Assembly (NCBI RefSeq): GCF_902859705.1
Contig: NZ_CADIJO010000004.1
Coordinates: forward strand, 310,001-374,000
Direction of reading: 5' to 3'
Source: Achromobacter deleyi
GTDB taxonomy: Bacteria > Pseudomonadota > Gammaproteobacteria > Burkholderiales > Burkholderiaceae_B
DNA length: 64,000 bases
Both the position numbers and the translations under genes were made by a program. Shown one piece after another: positions 61,906 to 64,000 of the stretch; position 1 is the stretch's first letter, and the number at the start of each line of letters is the position of its first letter. Below the pieces are notes generated by a model that saw only the letters and a list, made by a program, of their open reading frames with translations, did not search any database and had not been told where the DNA came from.

Positions 61906-62175
61906 TTCTCCTATTCCTAGGCTGATTGGAGAGGCACGTCAGTCAGTAGACGCCGCAACTCGTTGGATTTGGCTGAGCGAATCCCGATACGGTAGGGGTG
62001 TACCCATCATTCCGATCGTCCGATATCCGGGCTCATGCGCGTAGCCGCACGATAAGTCTCGCCACAATGATGGAGCGAGCGCATTTCAGGCAACGAGGCG
62101 CTGGTGCGTGCTAATTCATCAGCCTAGCGCTGGTTTCTCCATTGGGCGTAGATCCCGCACATCATTTCGTGTCGG

Positions 62176-62204
62176 TTGATTTTTATACGCAACTTGCGTA
62201 CATT
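62176..62204 (+). promoter_or_regulatory. Toxin-antitoxin promoter with palindromic operator
   Basis: -35 TTGATT (62176-62181), 17-bp spacer, -10 TACATT (62199-62204). The perfect palindrome TACGCAA-C-TTGCGTA (62186-62200) fills the spacer and overlaps the -10, an ideal place for autorepression by the HTH antitoxin. The toxin ATG follows only 4 bases after the -10, so the mRNA may be leaderless or nearly so. Confidence 0.65.
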
Positions 62205-62207
62205 TAT

Positions 62208-62546
62208 ATGAGAGCTTTGTTCGTTGAACTCCCCGCCTTCTCCCGTTACCGCTCTGACTATCTGGATGATGACGGCTTTCTTAGCCTGCAACACACCATG
62301 ATGAAGAATCCCGAAGCTGGCGACGTGATCGAAGGCACAGGTGGCCTGCGCAAGCTACGCTTCGGCGATACGCGGCGCGGCAAGGGTAAGCGCGGCGGTT
62401 TGCGGGTCATTTACTACTGGTGGGACGGTGGTTCGCAATTCTGGTTGTTCACGCTATACGACAAGGATGAAATGAGCGATTTGAACGCCAAGGAAAAAAA
62501 GGCGTTTAAGAATATGTTGAGTGCTGAACTGGAGGCCAGGAGATGA
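62208..62546 (+). CDS. higB: HigB/RelE-family toxin
   Basis: 112 residues of the RelE/HigB-2 type ribosome-dependent mRNase family: VELPAFSRYRSDYLDDDGF, then GGLRKLRFGD and the conserved GGLRVIYYWWDGGSQFWLFTL. The start ATG 62208 matches the usual HigB-2 length; a frame from 62142 would include the operator. It overlaps the antitoxin gene by 4 bp (ATGA). Toxin-first order is characteristic of HigBA systems. Confidence 0.9.
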   Translation: MRALFVELPAFSRYRSDYLDDDGFLSLQHTMMKNPEAGDVIEGTGGLRKLRFGDTRRGKGKRGGLRVIYYWWDGGSQFWLFTLYDKDEMSDLNAKEKKAFKNMLSAELEARR

Positions 62547-62857
62547 AGAAGCGAAATCTATATGCGGAGCTTTCCGAAGGCATCGATGCACTATCGAGTG
62601 CTCGCGAAGGAAAACAGACTTTACGCACGCATAAGTTGGAAGTGAATCCAGCACCTGACGTGACAGCTGAAGAGGTGCTGGCTTTGCGTGAGCGCCTGCA
62701 TCTATCGAGGCAAGTATTCGCCCACTATCTACGCACGAATCCCCGCACCTTGGAAAACTGGGAGCAAGGTCGCGCTAAGCCGAACGCGCAGGCGGCATTG
62801 CTGATTCGTCTGGTTGAAAAGTTTCCAGATACGGTAGAGCGGCTGGCGGCAGTGTGA
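62543..62857 (+). CDS. higA: HigA-type XRE antitoxin
   Basis: 104 residues. The helix-turn-helix is in the C-terminal half (VLALRERLHLSRQVFAHYLR, then NPRTLENWEQGRAKPNAQAA), with the toxin-binding N-terminus rich in charge. Good ribosome site GGAGGCCAGGAG just before the ATG, stronger than the toxin's, which favours excess antitoxin. It probably binds TACGCAA-C-TTGCGTA upstream. Confidence 0.9.
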   Translation: MKKRNLYAELSEGIDALSSAREGKQTLRTHKLEVNPAPDVTAEEVLALRERLHLSRQVFAHYLRTNPRTLENWEQGRAKPNAQAALLIRLVEKFPDTVERLAAV

Positions 62858-62929
62858 GGAGCCCGGCGCCAGTTCGCCGCTCAATGACGTCGTTGCTCTA
62901 GGTTTCCTCGCTCTGCGTTAGCTCTCCCC

Positions 62930-63691
62930 TCACTTCCCCCCCGTCGCATCCAAAAACGTCCCCGTCACAAACGACGCTTCCGCACCCGCCAGCCACAGGA
63001 TCGCGCGCGCCACTTCCTCAGGCTGACCGCCGCGTCCCATCGGGATCGAATCCTTCACTCGGTCCACCCTGCCCGGTTCGCCGCCGCTGGCGTGCATCTC
63101 GGTGTAGATGTGTCCGGGGCGCACGCAGTTCACGCGGATGCCTTCGCGCGCCACTTCCTTGGCCAGGCCGATGGTGAAGGTTTCCAGCGCGCCCTTGGAT
63201 GCGGCGTAGTCGACGTATTCGTTGGGGCTGCCCAGCCGCGCCGCGCCCGATGACACGTTGACGATGGCGCCGCCGCGGCCGCCGTGGCGCTGGGACATGC
63301 GCTTGATGGCCTGCTGGGCGCATAGGATGGGGCCGATGGCGTTGACGGCGAAGATGCGTTGCATGCGCTCGTAGCCCAGGTCTTCCAGCCGCGATTGCTG
63401 CGCGATGATGCCGGCGTTGTTCACCAGCACGTCGATGCGGCCGAATTCGCGGTCGATGGCGGCGAACAGCTCGGTGACCTGGCCGGGGTCGGCGCTGTCG
63501 GCACGCACGGCCAGCGCGCGGCGGCCATGGGCTTCGACGTGTGCGGCGACGTCATACGCGGCAGACTCGTTCGAGACAAAGCTGATGGCGACGTCGTAGC
63601 CCTGCTCGGCGGCCAGGCGCGCGGTAGCGGCGCCCACGCCGCGGCTGCCGCCTGTGATCAGGATCAACGGGGCCTGGGAAGTAGCTGTCAT
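62930..63691 (-). CDS. Short-chain dehydrogenase/reductase (SDR)
   Basis: 253 residues, classical SDR: TGGSRGVGAATA cofactor motif, NNAGI, catalytic Ser in VNVSSGAARLG and Y-x-x-x-K in YAASKGA. C-terminal VTGTFLDATGGK is typical. Resembles 3-oxoacyl-ACP reductase-like and glucose 1-dehydrogenase-like members; substrate unknown. Stands alone between the toxin-antitoxin pair and an MFS gene. Confidence 0.9.
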   Translation of the reverse strand: MTATSQAPLILITGGSRGVGAATARLAAEQGYDVAISFVSNESAAYDVAAHVEAHGRRALAVRADSADPGQVTELFAAIDREFGRIDVLVNNAGIIAQQSRLEDLGYERMQRIFAVNAIGPILCAQQAIKRMSQRHGGRGGAIVNVSSGAARLGSPNEYVDYAASKGALETFTIGLAKEVAREGIRVNCVRPGHIYTEMHASGGEPGRVDRVKDSIPMGRGGQPEEVARAILWLAGAEASFVTGTFLDATGGK

Positions 63692-63834
63692 GGCAAGAAC
63701 CTTTTCGTGATGAGAGGATGCCGCGAAGGTCGATCGAGCGTTACCCCCGCGCGTTCACTGCGTACTGCGTGGCAATAGGATAATGCGCTCGGCGCCAAGC
63801 GGCCGCCGGAGCCGCCTGCTGCGAAGGGCGCTAG

Positions 63835-64000
63835 CTAGACCGGCGCTGAATCGCCGTGCAGGCTCTTGAGCTTTCTCAGTTCAGGAAACAGCCGCATCCA
63901 CAGCCCCGCCACCGCCATGGTGCCGACGCCGCCGATCACCACCGCCGGTACCGCGCCGAACAGCGCGGCCATGACGCCGGATTCAAATTCCCCCAGCTGG
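63835..64000 (-). CDS. MFS transporter, C-terminal end (EntS-like), rest outside window
   Basis: The minus strand reads open from the window end to a TAG at 63835-63837. The 54 residues include QLGEFESGVMAALFGAVPAV and end in the cytoplasmic tail RLFPELRKLKSLHGDS, characteristic of the EntS/enterobactin-exporter-like MFS group. Cargo cannot be judged from this piece. Confidence 0.8.
   Translation of the reverse strand, partial: QLGEFESGVMAALFGAVPAVVIGGVGTMAVAGLWMRLFPELRKLKSLHGDSAPV

Overview
The window is high-GC DNA with a betaproteobacterial (Alcaligenaceae, Achromobacter/Bordetella-like) character. Pointers are the many Bug/TAXI/BMP solute-binding proteins, an FMN riboswitch before a single-domain ribB, smg and topB close together, and a D-threonine aldolase whose Lys59, His347 and Asp349 sit at the positions I recall for the Alcaligenes xylosoxidans enzyme. 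The genus is an inference. No rRNA, tRNA or CRISPR array was seen.

Layout. 1-5919: operon with two polyamine-type ABC permeases, a three-part flavin/iron-sulfur dehydrogenase (HcnCAB/opine oxidase-like), a further FAD oxidoreductase and a RidA protein. 5942-11868 (minus): BMP-type nucleoside/base ABC transporter plus a cytosine-deaminase-like enzyme. 12285-19002: single genes (DedA-rhodanese, ketopantoate reductase, NAD(P)-binding protein, NTF2-like protein, flavin reductase, deoxyribosyltransferase) and a TetR/MFS pair. 19005-24380: ribB with its FMN riboswitch, a SET-domain protein, a bestrophin-like protein, an AsnC regulator and ilvB. 24522-28009 (minus): SsuABC/TauABC-like transporter with an SDR. 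28148-35009: topB, a large DUF2157/GDYXXLXY membrane protein, gluQ, smg. 35258-38407: TRAP-TAXI transporter, divergent from D-threonine aldolase. 41183-45197: polar amino-acid ABC transporter divergent from a TetR regulator, with a repeated operator-like motif. 45282-47653: Bug protein and argD.

47708-53797 is an accessory region with less GC-rich sequence. It holds a 913-residue protein joining an Mrr-like PD-(D/E)xK nuclease domain to a STAND NTPase (a likely anti-phage protein), a dead IS3-family transposase, a frameshifted gene remnant, a two-gene AT-rich module with its own promoter, and a small gene behind an attenuator-like leader. This is the best place to look for something undescribed.

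53889-64000 is mixed chromosome: a GlxA-type regulator with a 41-bp tandem repeat upstream, small membrane proteins, an ABC ATPase and an isochorismatase-fold protein that both lack catalytic residues, a MocR regulator, a TauE/SafE permease, a HigBA-type toxin-antitoxin pair with a palindromic operator, an SDR and the end of an MFS exporter.
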